Source of the DNA: Campylobacterales bacterium | Lineage (GTDB): Bacteria; Campylobacterota; Campylobacteria; Campylobacterales; QNZT01 | Direction of reading: 5' to 3' | Length of the DNA stretch: 7,856 bases | Assembly: GCA_015662615.1 (NCBI GenBank) | Contig: DQTU01000098.1 | Location: 1-7,856, forward strand | Shown here: positions 1 to 5,934 of the stretch, piece by piece | Position numbering within the stretch: position 1 is the first letter of the stretch | Layout: the number at the start of each line of letters is the position of its first letter | Made by a program: the position numbers and the translations under genes | The notes under the pieces: generated by a model | Databases searched by the model: none | The model's input: the letters and a program-made list of their open reading frames with translations, nothing else | What the model was told of the DNA's origin: nothing

Positions 1-224
1 ACTTCATCACCTTTCTTTAAAAGTGCCAAAGAAGCTAGATGCAAAGCAGCCGTACCATTTGAAACTGCCACAGCATATTTTGCCCCACAGTAGTCACAAA
101 GTGATTTTTCAAACTCTTTTGTTTTTGGTCCAGTTGTGATTAGTGGTGCAGATATAGCTTTACTTACTGCCTCTATATCATCACTATTTACAGTCTGTTT
201 TCCGTAAGGGATAGAGTGATTCAA
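1..224 (-). CDS. pseC: PseC, UDP-4-amino-4,6-dideoxy-AltNAc transaminase (N-terminal part, cut by window edge)
   Basis: Likely the PLP-dependent aminotransferase of the second step of pseudaminic acid synthesis, which converts the PseB product to the 4-amino sugar in the cytoplasm. Only the first 74 residues are present; the gene continues beyond base 1. The translation begins MNHSIPYGKQTVNSDDIEAV and contains SNGTAALHLA at about residues 55-64, the cofactor-phosphate-binding region of the DegT/DnrJ/EryC1 family. The start is a TTG at 224-222 that overlaps the pseB stop (TTGA). An AGGAAG lies 5 nt upstream, inside the pseB coding end, so translation is probably coupled. The family call is clear. 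PseC rather than another DegT-family sugar aminotransferase is inferred from the N-terminal sequence and from pseB directly upstream. The catalytic lysine lies outside the window. Confidence 0.9.
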   Translation of the reverse strand, partial: MNHSIPYGKQTVNSDDIEAVSKAISAPLITTGPKTKEFEKSLCDYCGAKYAVAVSNGTAALHLASLALLKKGDE

Positions 225-1204
225 TCCAACTTCCTGATAAACTCTTCTCTACTCATCCAAACATCATTGGTGTCTGAGGTATACTCAAAACCATCGCTAG
301 TCAAGCTTCCTATCTCTCCTATAGCATTTGTATCAAATTCAACATTTTGTGCAAACTGTATCGTTGGTTTTATGACATAGTGGTCATCAAACTCCAAAGT
401 ACGCAGACTATCCTCTTTGGTTATCATTGCCTCATGAAGTTTTTCACCAGCTCTTATACCTATCACTTTGTACGGTTTATCCTTAGACATCGCCAATGCT
501 AATTCCGTCATCTTCATAGAAGGAATCTTGGGGACAAATATCTCCCCACCTTGCATCCTAGCAAAGTTCTTAATCACAAAATCCACACCCTCTTGAAGTG
601 TTATCAAAAATCGTGTCATTCGTTCATCCGTGATAGGAAGTTCATCATCATGTGTCAAAAGTTTTTGAAAATATGGCACAACTGAACCTTGAGAACCTAT
701 CACATTACCATAACGAACCACGGCAAATCTAGTCTCTCTCTTTCCTACCATATTGTTTGCTGCAACAAAAAGTTTATCGGAAGCTAGTTTTGTTGCTCCA
801 TAAAGGTTGATAGGATTGGCTGCTTTATCCGTTGAAAGTGCTATTATTTTTTTTACACCATTTTGGATAGCTGAATCTATCACAAATTCTGCACCATGAA
901 TATTAGTATTGATACACTCCATAGGATTATACTCTGCTATGTGTACATGCTTCATAGCTGCTGCATGTATTACAAAATCTACATCCATCATCGCTTTATT
1001 AAGTCTTTTAAAATCCCTTACATCACCAATAAAATAACGCATACATGGCTCATTAAAAACCTGCTCCATCTCAAAATGCTTTTGTTCATCTCTCGAATAT
1101 ATGATGATTTTATTGGGTTTGTATCTTTCTAAAAGTGTTTTAGTAAACTTCTTTCCAAAGCTCCCTGTACCACCAGTTATGAGAATATTTTTATCATTAA
1201 ACAA
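221..1204 (-). CDS. pseB: PseB, UDP-GlcNAc 4,6-dehydratase (inverting)
   Basis: First enzyme of pseudaminic acid synthesis: NADP-dependent 4,6-dehydration and C5 inversion of UDP-GlcNAc, feeding flagellin or surface-glycan glycosylation. From the start chosen here the protein is 327 aa and begins MFNDKNILITGGTGSFGKKF. It is an extended short-chain dehydrogenase with the dinucleotide motif TGGTGSFG at 10-17. STDKAANPINLYGATK at 124-139 carries the D126/K127 pair and the Y135...K139 pair. RMTRF at 195-199 and the IGIRAGEKLHE stretch near 248-258 are also typical of the PseB/FlaA1 family. The reading frame is open up to a TTG at 1222, but the TTG at 1204-1202 has AAAGG 7 nt upstream and gives the MFN... 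N-terminus usual for PseB, so I prefer it. The pseC start overlaps its stop. The FlaA1-like dehydratase PglF/WbpM would be much longer and membrane-bound. Confidence 0.95.
   Translation of the reverse strand: MFNDKNILITGGTGSFGKKFTKTLLERYKPNKIIIYSRDEQKHFEMEQVFNEPCMRYFIGDVRDFKRLNKAMMDVDFVIHAAAMKHVHIAEYNPMECINTNIHGAEFVIDSAIQNGVKKIIALSTDKAANPINLYGATKLASDKLFVAANNMVGKRETRFAVVRYGNVIGSQGSVVPYFQKLLTHDDELPITDERMTRFLITLQEGVDFVIKNFARMQGGEIFVPKIPSMKMTELALAMSKDKPYKVIGIRAGEKLHEAMITKEDSLRTLEFDDHYVIKPTIQFAQNVEFDTNAIGEIGSLTSDGFEYTSDTNDVWMSREEFIRKLD
230..235 (-). promoter_or_regulatory. Ribosome binding site of pseC
   Basis: AGGAAG on the minus strand, 5 nt before the TTG at 224-222. It fixes this non-ATG start and lies within the last codons of pseB. 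Confidence 0.75.
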
Positions 1205-1211
1205 TATGTAA

Positions 1212-1216
1212 CCTTT
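1212..1216 (-). promoter_or_regulatory. Ribosome binding site that decides the pseB start
   Basis: AAAGG on the minus strand, 7 nt before the TTG at 1204-1202. The alternative TTG at 1222-1220 lies upstream of this motif and has only AT-rich sequence before it. Confidence 0.7.
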
Positions 1217-1237
1217 AAACAAATCTAAATAATATAT

Positions 1238-1243
1238 ATTATA
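1238..1243 (-). promoter_or_regulatory. Probable -10 box for pseB-pseC
   Basis: A perfect TATAAT on the minus strand in the 71-bp gap between aat and pseB, 33 nt before the preferred TTG start. No good -35 is visible, which is usual for housekeeping promoters in Campylobacterota. The surroundings are extremely AT-rich, so a chance match is possible. If real, pseBC can be transcribed independently of clpS-clpA-aat. Confidence 0.45.
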
Positions 1244-1252
1244 TTTAAAAAT

Positions 1253-1264
1253 CTTAAATTTAAG
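1253..1264. repeat. 12-bp perfect palindrome CTTAAATTTAAG in the aat-pseB gap
   Basis: It lies just upstream of the candidate pseB -10 box and downstream of the aat stop. It is made almost entirely of A and T, so a hairpin would be weak. It could be a poor terminator, an operator half, or chance. Confidence 0.3.
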
Positions 1265-1275
1265 TTGAAATAGTT

Positions 1276-1923
1276 TTATTTGATGAGTGCTTTCTCCAAC
1301 AACTCCAAAAACTCATCCCTCCCAATCTCCCTAGCCCCCATAGACTTCAAATGCTCCGATGGCACTTGACAATCAATAAAATCATATCCTTCACTCTGTA
1401 ACTTATCAGCTAACTTTACAAGTGCAACTTTAGAAGCATCACTCTTCAAAGAGAACATCGACTCACCGCAAAAGACACCACCCATCAAGATCCCATAAAG
1501 TCCGCCGATAAGCTCTCCCTCATGGTAGGTCTCAACGCTCATGGCAAAGCCCATTTCATGTATCTCTATGTATTGTTCAATTACCTCTTCTAATATCCAT
1601 GTATTTTCATCTTTGAGAAGTCTTATATCTCTGCATTTTTTAATCACTTCTTCAAAATTGGTATCAAATCGTACTTCATATTTTTTTAAATTTCTATTTA
1701 GAGATTTTGAGATTTTAAGATCGTCAAAGAAAAGCACAAGGCGTGGGTCTGGGCTCCACCATAAAATTGGGTCATTTTCATTGTACCATGGGAAGATACC
1801 TTGTCGGTAAGCTGAAAGTATTCTATTGGGATTTAAATCCCCACCCCAAGCTACAAGCCCCTCTTTGGAGGCTTCTCTTGGGTTGGGAAATATATAAGAG
1901 TATCGACTAACTTGAGGGATCAA
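1276..1923 (-). CDS. aat: Leucyl/phenylalanyl-tRNA--protein transferase (L/F-transferase)
   Basis: Transfers Leu or Phe from aminoacyl-tRNA to proteins with N-terminal Arg or Lys, creating a primary N-degron for ClpS/ClpAP. At 215 aa it is close to the usual length and collinear with E. coli Aat. Visible motifs are WGGDL at 26-30, GIFPWY at 42-47, the signature WWSPDPR at 55-61, GGLYG at 140-144, FCGESMFS at 151-158 and the catalytic-site DCQ at 184-186. The start is TTG at 1923-1921, overlapping the clpA TGA as TTGA. Only poor Shine-Dalgarno candidates precede it (GAAGG too close, AAGAG rather far), so translation probably depends on coupling to clpA. Its place directly behind clpS-clpA matches its function. 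The order clpS-clpA-aat is, as far as I recall, shared with Campylobacter. Confidence 0.96.
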   Translation of the reverse strand: MIPQVSRYSYIFPNPREASKEGLVAWGGDLNPNRILSAYRQGIFPWYNENDPILWWSPDPRLVLFFDDLKISKSLNRNLKKYEVRFDTNFEEVIKKCRDIRLLKDENTWILEEVIEQYIEIHEMGFAMSVETYHEGELIGGLYGILMGGVFCGESMFSLKSDASKVALVKLADKLQSEGYDFIDCQVPSEHLKSMGAREIGRDEFLELLEKALIK

Positions 1924-4118
1924 GCCTTCGCCATCTCTTTGTAATTGATGACTAATTTATTATCTTCTATATCTAATTGCACAACTCCACCATTTTGGAG
2001 TTTTCCAAAAAGAACTTCATCAGTCAGAGGTGTTTTAACTTCATCTTGAATCACACGACCCATCACACGAGCCCCAAGAAGTAAATCAAATCCTTTGTTT
2101 GCAAAGTAAATTTTGGCTTCCATACTAGCTTCTATTGTGATCTCTTTATCTTTTAATTGATCTTGAAGTTCCACTAAAAGTTTTTCAACGATATTAACCA
2201 TAACTTCTTCACCAAGTGGTTTGAAATGCACCACAGCATCTAAACGGTTTCTAAACTCAGGTGCGAAGAAATCGCCAATCGCTTCATTTGCTTTATGTGT
2301 TTGATCTTTATTAAATCCTACTTTTGGAGCAGCTTTTGTTCCTAAGTTACTGGTCATGATGACGATAACATTTCTAAAGTCAGTTTTTACACCGTCATTG
2401 TCCGTAAGAGTCGCATTATCCATTACCTGTAAAAGAATGCTCATGATATCTGGATGTGCTTTTTCTACCTCATCAAGAAGTAAAACTGTGTAAGGATGTT
2501 TCCTGATAGCTTCGGTCAACTGTCCACCCTCTTCATATCCAACATATCCTGGAGGTGCACCGATGAGTCTTGAAACATTGTGTTTTTCCATATACTCACT
2601 CATATCAAATCGCTCAAAATTCACACCCATGACATCAGCTAACTGTTTAGCCACTTCTGTTTTACCAACACCTGTAGGTCCTGCAAAAAGGAAAGATCCG
2701 ATAGGTGCATTTGGACGACCCAATCCTGCTCTAGCTCTTTTGATCGCTTTAGAAACTTGAACGATCGCCTCATCTTGACCAAATACTTTTGTTTTAAGAT
2801 CACTCTCTAAGTTTTTCAGTACCGCAATATCATCTGTAGAAACCTGACGACTTGGGATATTTGCAATTTTTGCAACAATCTCTTCGATATCTTGGACAGT
2901 TACTTCGACTCTATTTTTCTCATCTATATGAAATGATGCCCCAACTTCATCGATAAGGTCGATCGCCGAATCTGGTAAAAAACGATCATTGATATGTTTT
3001 TTACTCAGTTCTACTGCTGTTCGTATCGTCTTATCGCTATAAGTAACATTGTGATGCTCTTCATATTTACCTTTAAGCCCAATCAATATCTGATAAGTAT
3101 CATCAATACTTGGCTCTTCAACATCTACTTTGGCAAATCTACGGCTTAGAGCCTTATCTTTATCAAAAAAGTTTCGGTGCTCACTATAAGTTGTTGCACC
3201 GATGCATTTGATACCACCACTTGCAAGGGCTGGTTTTAAAAGGTTTGAAAGATCCATCGATCCGCCACTAGTTGAACCCGCTCCTACAATTGTGTGTATC
3301 TCATCTATGAAAAGTATAGCATTGTCAATCGTCTCTAGCTCACTCAAAACACCTTTAAGTCTCTTTTCAAAATCACCTCTATATTTAGTTCCTGAAAGAA
3401 GACCGCCGATATCAAGTGAAAATAGTGTTGCATTTTTCAAAATCTCCGGAGTCTCATCATTGATGATTTTAAGAGCAAGCCCTTCAATGATAGCCGTCTT
3501 ACCAACACCTGGCTCTCCGACTAAGAGTGGATTGTTCTTTTTTCTACGGCAAAGTACTTGCATAACACGATTTAGCTCATCACCTCTTCCGATAACAGGG
3601 TCAATTTTTCCGCTTCTTGCTACTTCATTAAGATTTACTGTGTAATTTGCAAGATCACCGTCCTCTTTAGGGGCAACAACTTTCTCAACTTTATGCTTCT
3701 CTTGGGTTAAAGATTCAGTAATTTCAAGTTTTGAAACGCCTTGTTGTTTTAAAAGATAGACACTATAACTTCGCTCTTCTTCAAAAAGTGCAGCTAGCAA
3801 ATCGCCAACATTGGCTTGTTTCTTATCCGCACCTTTGATATGTGTAATCATCGAATCAATAACTCTTGCAAGGGCTACGGTCTCAAACGGATCGTGATAG
3901 TTATCTTCTGGCAAGGGTTTAAAAACAGAATCAAGATGTGTTTTAATTCTCTCATGTAAAAACTCAGTATCAGCACCCAGTTTTTTCAATAACTCTATAG
4001 CTTGTTCATTGGTTAAAAGCGAAAAAAACACATGCTCAATCGTCACATACTCATGTCTGCTGTTCTTCGCAAACTCTAACGCCTCATTCAATACGGAATT
4101 TAACTCTTTATTTAGCAT
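1920..4118 (-). CDS. clpA: ClpA, ATP-dependent Clp protease ATP-binding subunit
   Basis: Hexameric AAA+ unfoldase that feeds substrates to ClpP and accepts N-degron cargo from ClpS. The 732 residues show the full ClpA layout. A Clp-N domain spans about 1-145. D1 has Walker A GEPGVGKT at 201-208, Walker B ILFIDE at 268-273 and arginine-finger region LSRRF near 324-328. D2 has Walker A GPTGVGKT at 480-487, Walker B VLLLDE at 545-550 and EFRNRLD at 621-627. There is no coiled-coil M domain between D1 and D2, which separates it from ClpB and ClpC. The ClpP-docking tripeptide is V600-G601-F602 where E. coli ClpA has IGL. The ATG at 4118 is preceded by GGAGGAAGAG. The gene follows clpS by 4 nt and overlaps aat by 4 nt. 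clpP is not in the window. Confidence 0.98.
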   Translation of the reverse strand: MLNKELNSVLNEALEFAKNSRHEYVTIEHVFFSLLTNEQAIELLKKLGADTEFLHERIKTHLDSVFKPLPEDNYHDPFETVALARVIDSMITHIKGADKKQANVGDLLAALFEEERSYSVYLLKQQGVSKLEITESLTQEKHKVEKVVAPKEDGDLANYTVNLNEVARSGKIDPVIGRGDELNRVMQVLCRRKKNNPLLVGEPGVGKTAIIEGLALKIINDETPEILKNATLFSLDIGGLLSGTKYRGDFEKRLKGVLSELETIDNAILFIDEIHTIVGAGSTSGGSMDLSNLLKPALASGGIKCIGATTYSEHRNFFDKDKALSRRFAKVDVEEPSIDDTYQILIGLKGKYEEHHNVTYSDKTIRTAVELSKKHINDRFLPDSAIDLIDEVGASFHIDEKNRVEVTVQDIEEIVAKIANIPSRQVSTDDIAVLKNLESDLKTKVFGQDEAIVQVSKAIKRARAGLGRPNAPIGSFLFAGPTGVGKTEVAKQLADVMGVNFERFDMSEYMEKHNVSRLIGAPPGYVGYEEGGQLTEAIRKHPYTVLLLDEVEKAHPDIMSILLQVMDNATLTDNDGVKTDFRNVIVIMTSNLGTKAAPKVGFNKDQTHKANEAIGDFFAPEFRNRLDAVVHFKPLGEEVMVNIVEKLLVELQDQLKDKEITIEASMEAKIYFANKGFDLLLGARVMGRVIQDEVKTPLTDEVLFGKLQNGGVVQLDIEDNKLVINYKEMAKA

Positions 4119-4122
4119 ATAT

Positions 4123-4428
4123 CTACTCTTCCTCCATAATTGCTTTTAATGGATATTCGTTTTCTTTAGCTCTTTCTTTCACTTGAGAGATCTTTGTCTC
4201 AGCAACCTCATACGTATAAACGCCACAGATACCTCTACCCTCTCTATGAACATTTAACATAATGTTGATAGCACTATCTAATGGATGTGAAAATACTTCC
4301 ATTAAAATCTCAACAACAAAGTCCATGCTGGTAAAATCGTCATTTAACAAAACAACTTTATACCTCTTTAGAAAAGATAGTGATTCTTCGCTCTCTAATT
4401 CTAATGATTCATCATTTTTAGGTTCCAA
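4123..4428 (-). CDS. clpS: ClpS, N-degron adaptor of ClpA
   Basis: Small adaptor that binds N-terminal Leu, Phe, Tyr and Trp and delivers them to the ClpA N-domain. Its 101 aa length is typical. An acidic, flexible N-terminal tail (residues 1-20) is followed by the core YKVVLLNDDFTSMDFVVEIL. The N-degron pocket residues of the E. coli protein can be matched: N29, D30, D31, T33 and gatekeeper M35, plus M57 and H61. ICGVYTYEVAETK at 67-79 and ENEYPL at 89-94 are also family hallmarks. No ATG exists before codon 35, so the start is TTG at 4428-4426, with AAGGGAAG a few bases upstream. It is the first gene of the clpS-clpA-aat run. This is a true bacterial ClpS; the methionine gatekeeper fits the alpha/gammaproteobacterial type with broad specificity. 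Confidence 0.96.
   Translation of the reverse strand: MEPKNDESLELESEESLSFLKRYKVVLLNDDFTSMDFVVEILMEVFSHPLDSAINIMLNVHREGRGICGVYTYEVAETKISQVKERAKENEYPLKAIMEEE
4126..4135 (-). promoter_or_regulatory. Strong ribosome binding site of clpA
   Basis: GGAGGAAGAG on the minus strand lies in the last codons of clpS, 7-12 nt before the clpA ATG depending on which part pairs. It is the strongest Shine-Dalgarno region in the left block and would let clpA be initiated efficiently despite the 4-nt gap. Confidence 0.75.
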
Positions 4429-4457
4429 AACTTCCCTTTGTGTAATTAACAGTTACT

Positions 4458-4463
4458 ATTATA
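4458..4463 (-). promoter_or_regulatory. Probable -10 box of the clpS-clpA-aat operon
   Basis: A perfect TATAAT on the minus strand, about 30 nt before the clpS TTG, giving a predicted leader of roughly 20 nt. No convincing -35 lies 16-18 nt upstream. TTGATT is present, but only 13 nt away. Confidence 0.55.
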
Positions 4464-4482
4464 CATATATTTTTCCAATCAA

Positions 4483-4495
4483 GAGTAAATTACTC
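4483..4495. repeat. 13-bp palindrome GAGTAA-A-TTACTC between clpS and bioD
   Basis: Perfect 6-bp arms around one central base, about 20 bp upstream of the clpS -10 and 53 bp before the bioD ATG. CCAAT occurs on both sides. The position suits an operator for a dimeric regulator acting on the divergent pair. No known regulator site is recognised, and the AT-rich setting makes chance possible. Confidence 0.35.
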
Positions 4496-4534
4496 CAATT
4501 TTTTACAAAAATATCACTCTAACTTGTAGTTTGG

Positions 4535-4540
4535 TAATAT
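4535..4540 (+). promoter_or_regulatory. Possible -10 box of bioD, very close to its start codon
   Basis: TAATAT ends 7 nt before the bioD ATG. No Shine-Dalgarno motif is visible before this ATG. If this box is used, transcription would begin at or next to the start codon and the mRNA would be leaderless. Weak evidence in AT-rich DNA. Confidence 0.3.
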
Positions 4541-4547
4541 ATTTAGC

Positions 4548-5210
4548 ATGAAAAATATATTTATTACTGCTACGAACACAAATGTTGGAAAGACTTATAC
4601 AACTCTGAAACTTTTACATACCCTTCATGATAAAGGATATAAAGTCGGAGCATATAAACCAATAGAAACGGGTGTTGATGGTGTACCAGTAGATGCTTCA
4701 TTACTCTTACAAACATGCCAAGAACTAAATCCAGACTTCAAAGTTATCACAGTAAATGATATATGCCCTATCCAATTATCACTCCCTGCTGCACCTTATG
4801 TTGCAAGCTGTGGAAAAACTATCGATTTTGATAAAATAACGGAAAGTTACAAAAAAATTAAAAATTATTGTGACATCCTGATTATAGAGGGTGCTGGAGG
4901 ACTTTTAGTGCCTGTTTTAAAAGATTTTTATATAATTGATTTTATCAAACTTTTCGATGCCCATGCACTTTTGGTAACACATGATAAATTAGGGTCTATC
5001 AATGAGACACTTTTGAGTCTTGAAGCACTAAAAAGTAGAAATATTTCTCATAATTGGTGTATCAATCACTTTGATGATACAGAAGAATTTGAGAAGATAA
5101 CACTCCCTTTTTATCAAGACTATTTTGCAAAGATTTTCTCTCTACAAAATAATCTTGATGAACTAACGCAGGAGTTAATAACTAATTGTAACCGTAATGG
5201 GGATAGTTGA
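4548..5210 (+). CDS. bioD: Dethiobiotin synthetase
   Basis: Catalyses the ATP-dependent closure of 7,8-diaminopelargonate with CO2 to dethiobiotin, the penultimate step of biotin synthesis. The 220-residue protein has the deviant P-loop TATNTNVGKTYTT at 7-19. Most BioD proteins have GTDT; ATNTN is also seen in H. pylori BioD. YKPIETG at 36-42 carries the substrate-binding lysine K37. APYVAS at 82-87 and the Walker-B-like IIEGAGGLLVP at 112-122 follow. The ATG at 4548 gives the normal N-terminus but has no recognisable ribosome binding site. The last 12 codons including the stop overlap the 3' end of the glycine-zipper gene on the other strand, so the C-terminal tail is probably unconstrained. 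No other bio gene is present. It is divergent from clpS and therefore not part of that operon. Confidence 0.95.
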   Translation: MKNIFITATNTNVGKTYTTLKLLHTLHDKGYKVGAYKPIETGVDGVPVDASLLLQTCQELNPDFKVITVNDICPIQLSLPAAPYVASCGKTIDFDKITESYKKIKNYCDILIIEGAGGLLVPVLKDFYIIDFIKLFDAHALLVTHDKLGSINETLLSLEALKSRNISHNWCINHFDDTEEFEKITLPFYQDYFAKIFSLQNNLDELTQELITNCNRNGDS

Positions 5211-5696
5211 AAGTTTCCTATCGCTATATTTAACAATTTTTCTTCCTTTATAATAAGCAATATTTTTATATCCCATAAATTTTCGCTCAGTTTGTTCGCT
5301 ATATTTTGTAACACAACGCCTTCTTGTTTCATAACTTGAGGTTGATTGATAGGTTTGCCTATTTGCGTTTGCTACATTTTGCCCCACAAAAGTCCCTAAA
5401 ATTGCACCACCCACGGTTGCAACATCCTTACCACGACCACCACCAATTTGATGTCCTAGAACACCACCTAAGATACCTCCAACGATTGCAGCACCTGCAT
5501 CATTTTGTTGATAAGCACCCTTTTGATAGGTAACAGGAACCTGTTCATCGTAACACTCTTGATGTGGAACTCTTGTGATAACATTTTCATACGATGGCGT
5601 TGAGTGTGTAACATTCACATACTCTACATAACTCATCTGTTCCGCATTTAATAAGGTTGTAGCCAAAACAAGGCTTGCAATTACTATTTTTTTCAT
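5175..5696 (-). CDS. Secreted glycine-zipper (2TM-type) envelope protein, function unknown
   Basis: 173 aa. A Sec signal peptide covers residues 1-18 (MKKIVIASLVLATTLLNA, likely cut after LNA; no lipobox cysteine). A glycine-zipper segment at about 67-108, DAGAAIVGGILGGVLGHQIGG followed by VATVGGAILGTFVG, resembles the Rick_17kDa_Anti/glycine-zipper 2TM family of outer-membrane-associated proteins. The zipper is flanked by a Tyr-rich N-part and a beta-rich, basic C-part ending IPITVTISY. Two cysteines (C48, C128) flank the zipper and could form a disulfide. The ATG has AAGGAG 5 nt upstream. The upstream region is the MITE-like element; the 3' end overlaps bioD by 36 nt. A role in envelope integrity or membrane association is inferred from the family only. 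Confidence 0.85.
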   Translation of the reverse strand: MKKIVIASLVLATTLLNAEQMSYVEYVNVTHSTPSYENVITRVPHQECYDEQVPVTYQKGAYQQNDAGAAIVGGILGGVLGHQIGGGRGKDVATVGGAILGTFVGQNVANANRQTYQSTSSYETRRRCVTKYSEQTERKFMGYKNIAYYKGRKIVKYSDRKLSTIPITVTISY

Positions 5697-5701
5697 GACT
5701 T

Positions 5702-5707
5702 CTCCTT
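5702..5707 (-). promoter_or_regulatory. Ribosome binding site of the glycine-zipper gene
   Basis: AAGGAG on the minus strand, 5 nt before the ATG at 5696, a near-ideal Shine-Dalgarno. Confidence 0.8.
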
Positions 5708-5717
5708 GAAGTTTTTT

Positions 5718-5723
5718 ATTTTA
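5718..5723 (-). promoter_or_regulatory. Possible -10 box of the glycine-zipper gene at the element boundary
   Basis: TAAAAT on the minus strand (5 of 6 matches to TATAAT), 21 nt before the ATG. Its first two bases are the TA that flanks the inverted-repeat element, so the element end would supply the region upstream of the -10. Weak by itself. Confidence 0.3.
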
Positions 5724-5746
5724 GACTTGTTGCATGACCCATAAAG
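5722..5746 (+). repeat. Left terminal inverted repeat (25 bp, with flanking TA)
   Basis: Exact reverse complement of 5860-5884 over all 25 bases. The match stops at the next outward base (T at both 5721 and 5885). Confidence 0.9.
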
Positions 5747-5882
5747 TTTGAGATATTTGTCAGAGTGCATTAATTTTTGAAAATCAAAATTGAGTAATAG
5801 CCAAAGCTATTACGATGTTTTTAGTTTAAAAAAGTGATGTGCTATGACAAATATATCTTCTTTATGGGTCATGCAACAAGTC
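5724..5882. mobile_element. MITE-like 159-bp inverted-repeat element flanked by TA
   Basis: The stretch begins GACTTGTTGCATGACCC and ends with its exact reverse complement. Including the TA on each side, the perfect terminal inverted repeat is 25 bp (5722-5746 and 5860-5884). A second inverted block, ATATTTGTCA at 5753-5762 with its complement at 5845-5854, and a central hairpin at 5794-5813 lie on nearly the same symmetry axis, about position 5803. The element is thus one long imperfect palindrome with no coding capacity. The TA on both sides fits a duplicated or palindromic TA target, as used by IS630/Tc1-type elements and some IS5-family groups. I cannot name the parent insertion sequence. 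It sits between two divergent genes, so it is not a shared terminator. Size, termini and lack of ORF fit a MITE or internally deleted IS; a regulatory palindrome is the main alternative. Confidence 0.65.
5794..5813. repeat. Central hairpin of the element (8-bp stem, CAAA loop)
   Basis: GTAATAGC and GCTATTAC around CAAA, placed at the symmetry centre of the terminal repeats. No T-tract follows directly, so it is not a typical rho-independent terminator. Confidence 0.6.
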
Positions 5883-5884
5883 TA
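5860..5884 (-). repeat. Right terminal inverted repeat (25 bp, with flanking TA)
   Basis: Exact reverse complement of 5722-5746. The pyrB start codon lies 57 bp further on. Confidence 0.9.
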
Positions 5885-5897
5885 TTATACTCCTATA

Positions 5898-5917
5898 TTT
5901 GTGAAGTGTTTGTGAAG
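5898..5917 (+). repeat. Direct repeat TTTGTGAAG x2 upstream of pyrB
   Basis: Two exact 9-bp copies (5898-5906, 5909-5917) with an 11-bp period, about one helical turn. They lie where the -35 region of the candidate pyrB promoter would be, so they could be a regulator site. No known motif is recognised. Confidence 0.4.
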
Positions 5918-5928
5918 CATAAATTTGA

Positions 5929-5934
5929 TATATT
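5929..5934 (+). promoter_or_regulatory. Possible -10 box of pyrB, next to its start codon
   Basis: TATATT ends 7 nt before the pyrB ATG at 5942, and there is no Shine-Dalgarno motif in between, so the transcript could be leaderless. TATACT at 5886-5891 is an alternative -10 that would give a roughly 45-nt leader. Confidence 0.3.

Noticed and set aside
896..1132. 78-codon plus-strand ORF opposite pseB
   Set aside because: Antisense to conserved PseB codons, with a low-complexity hydrophobic translation and no supporting signal.
3202..3645. 147-codon plus-strand ORF opposite clpA
   Set aside because: Antisense shadow of the conserved ClpA D1 domain; Pro/Ser-rich translation without family features and no ribosome binding site.
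5200..5222. Possible terminator after bioD (GATAG...CTATC)
   Set aside because: Only a 5-bp stem with an 11-nt loop and no T-tract, and it lies inside the coding end of the opposing gene.
5775..5832. Two small A/T hairpins in the element as terminators (TTTTGA/TCAAAA and TTTTTA/TAAAAA)
   Set aside because: Weak A/T-only stems between divergent genes, where no transcript needs to end; better seen as part of the element's imperfect palindrome.
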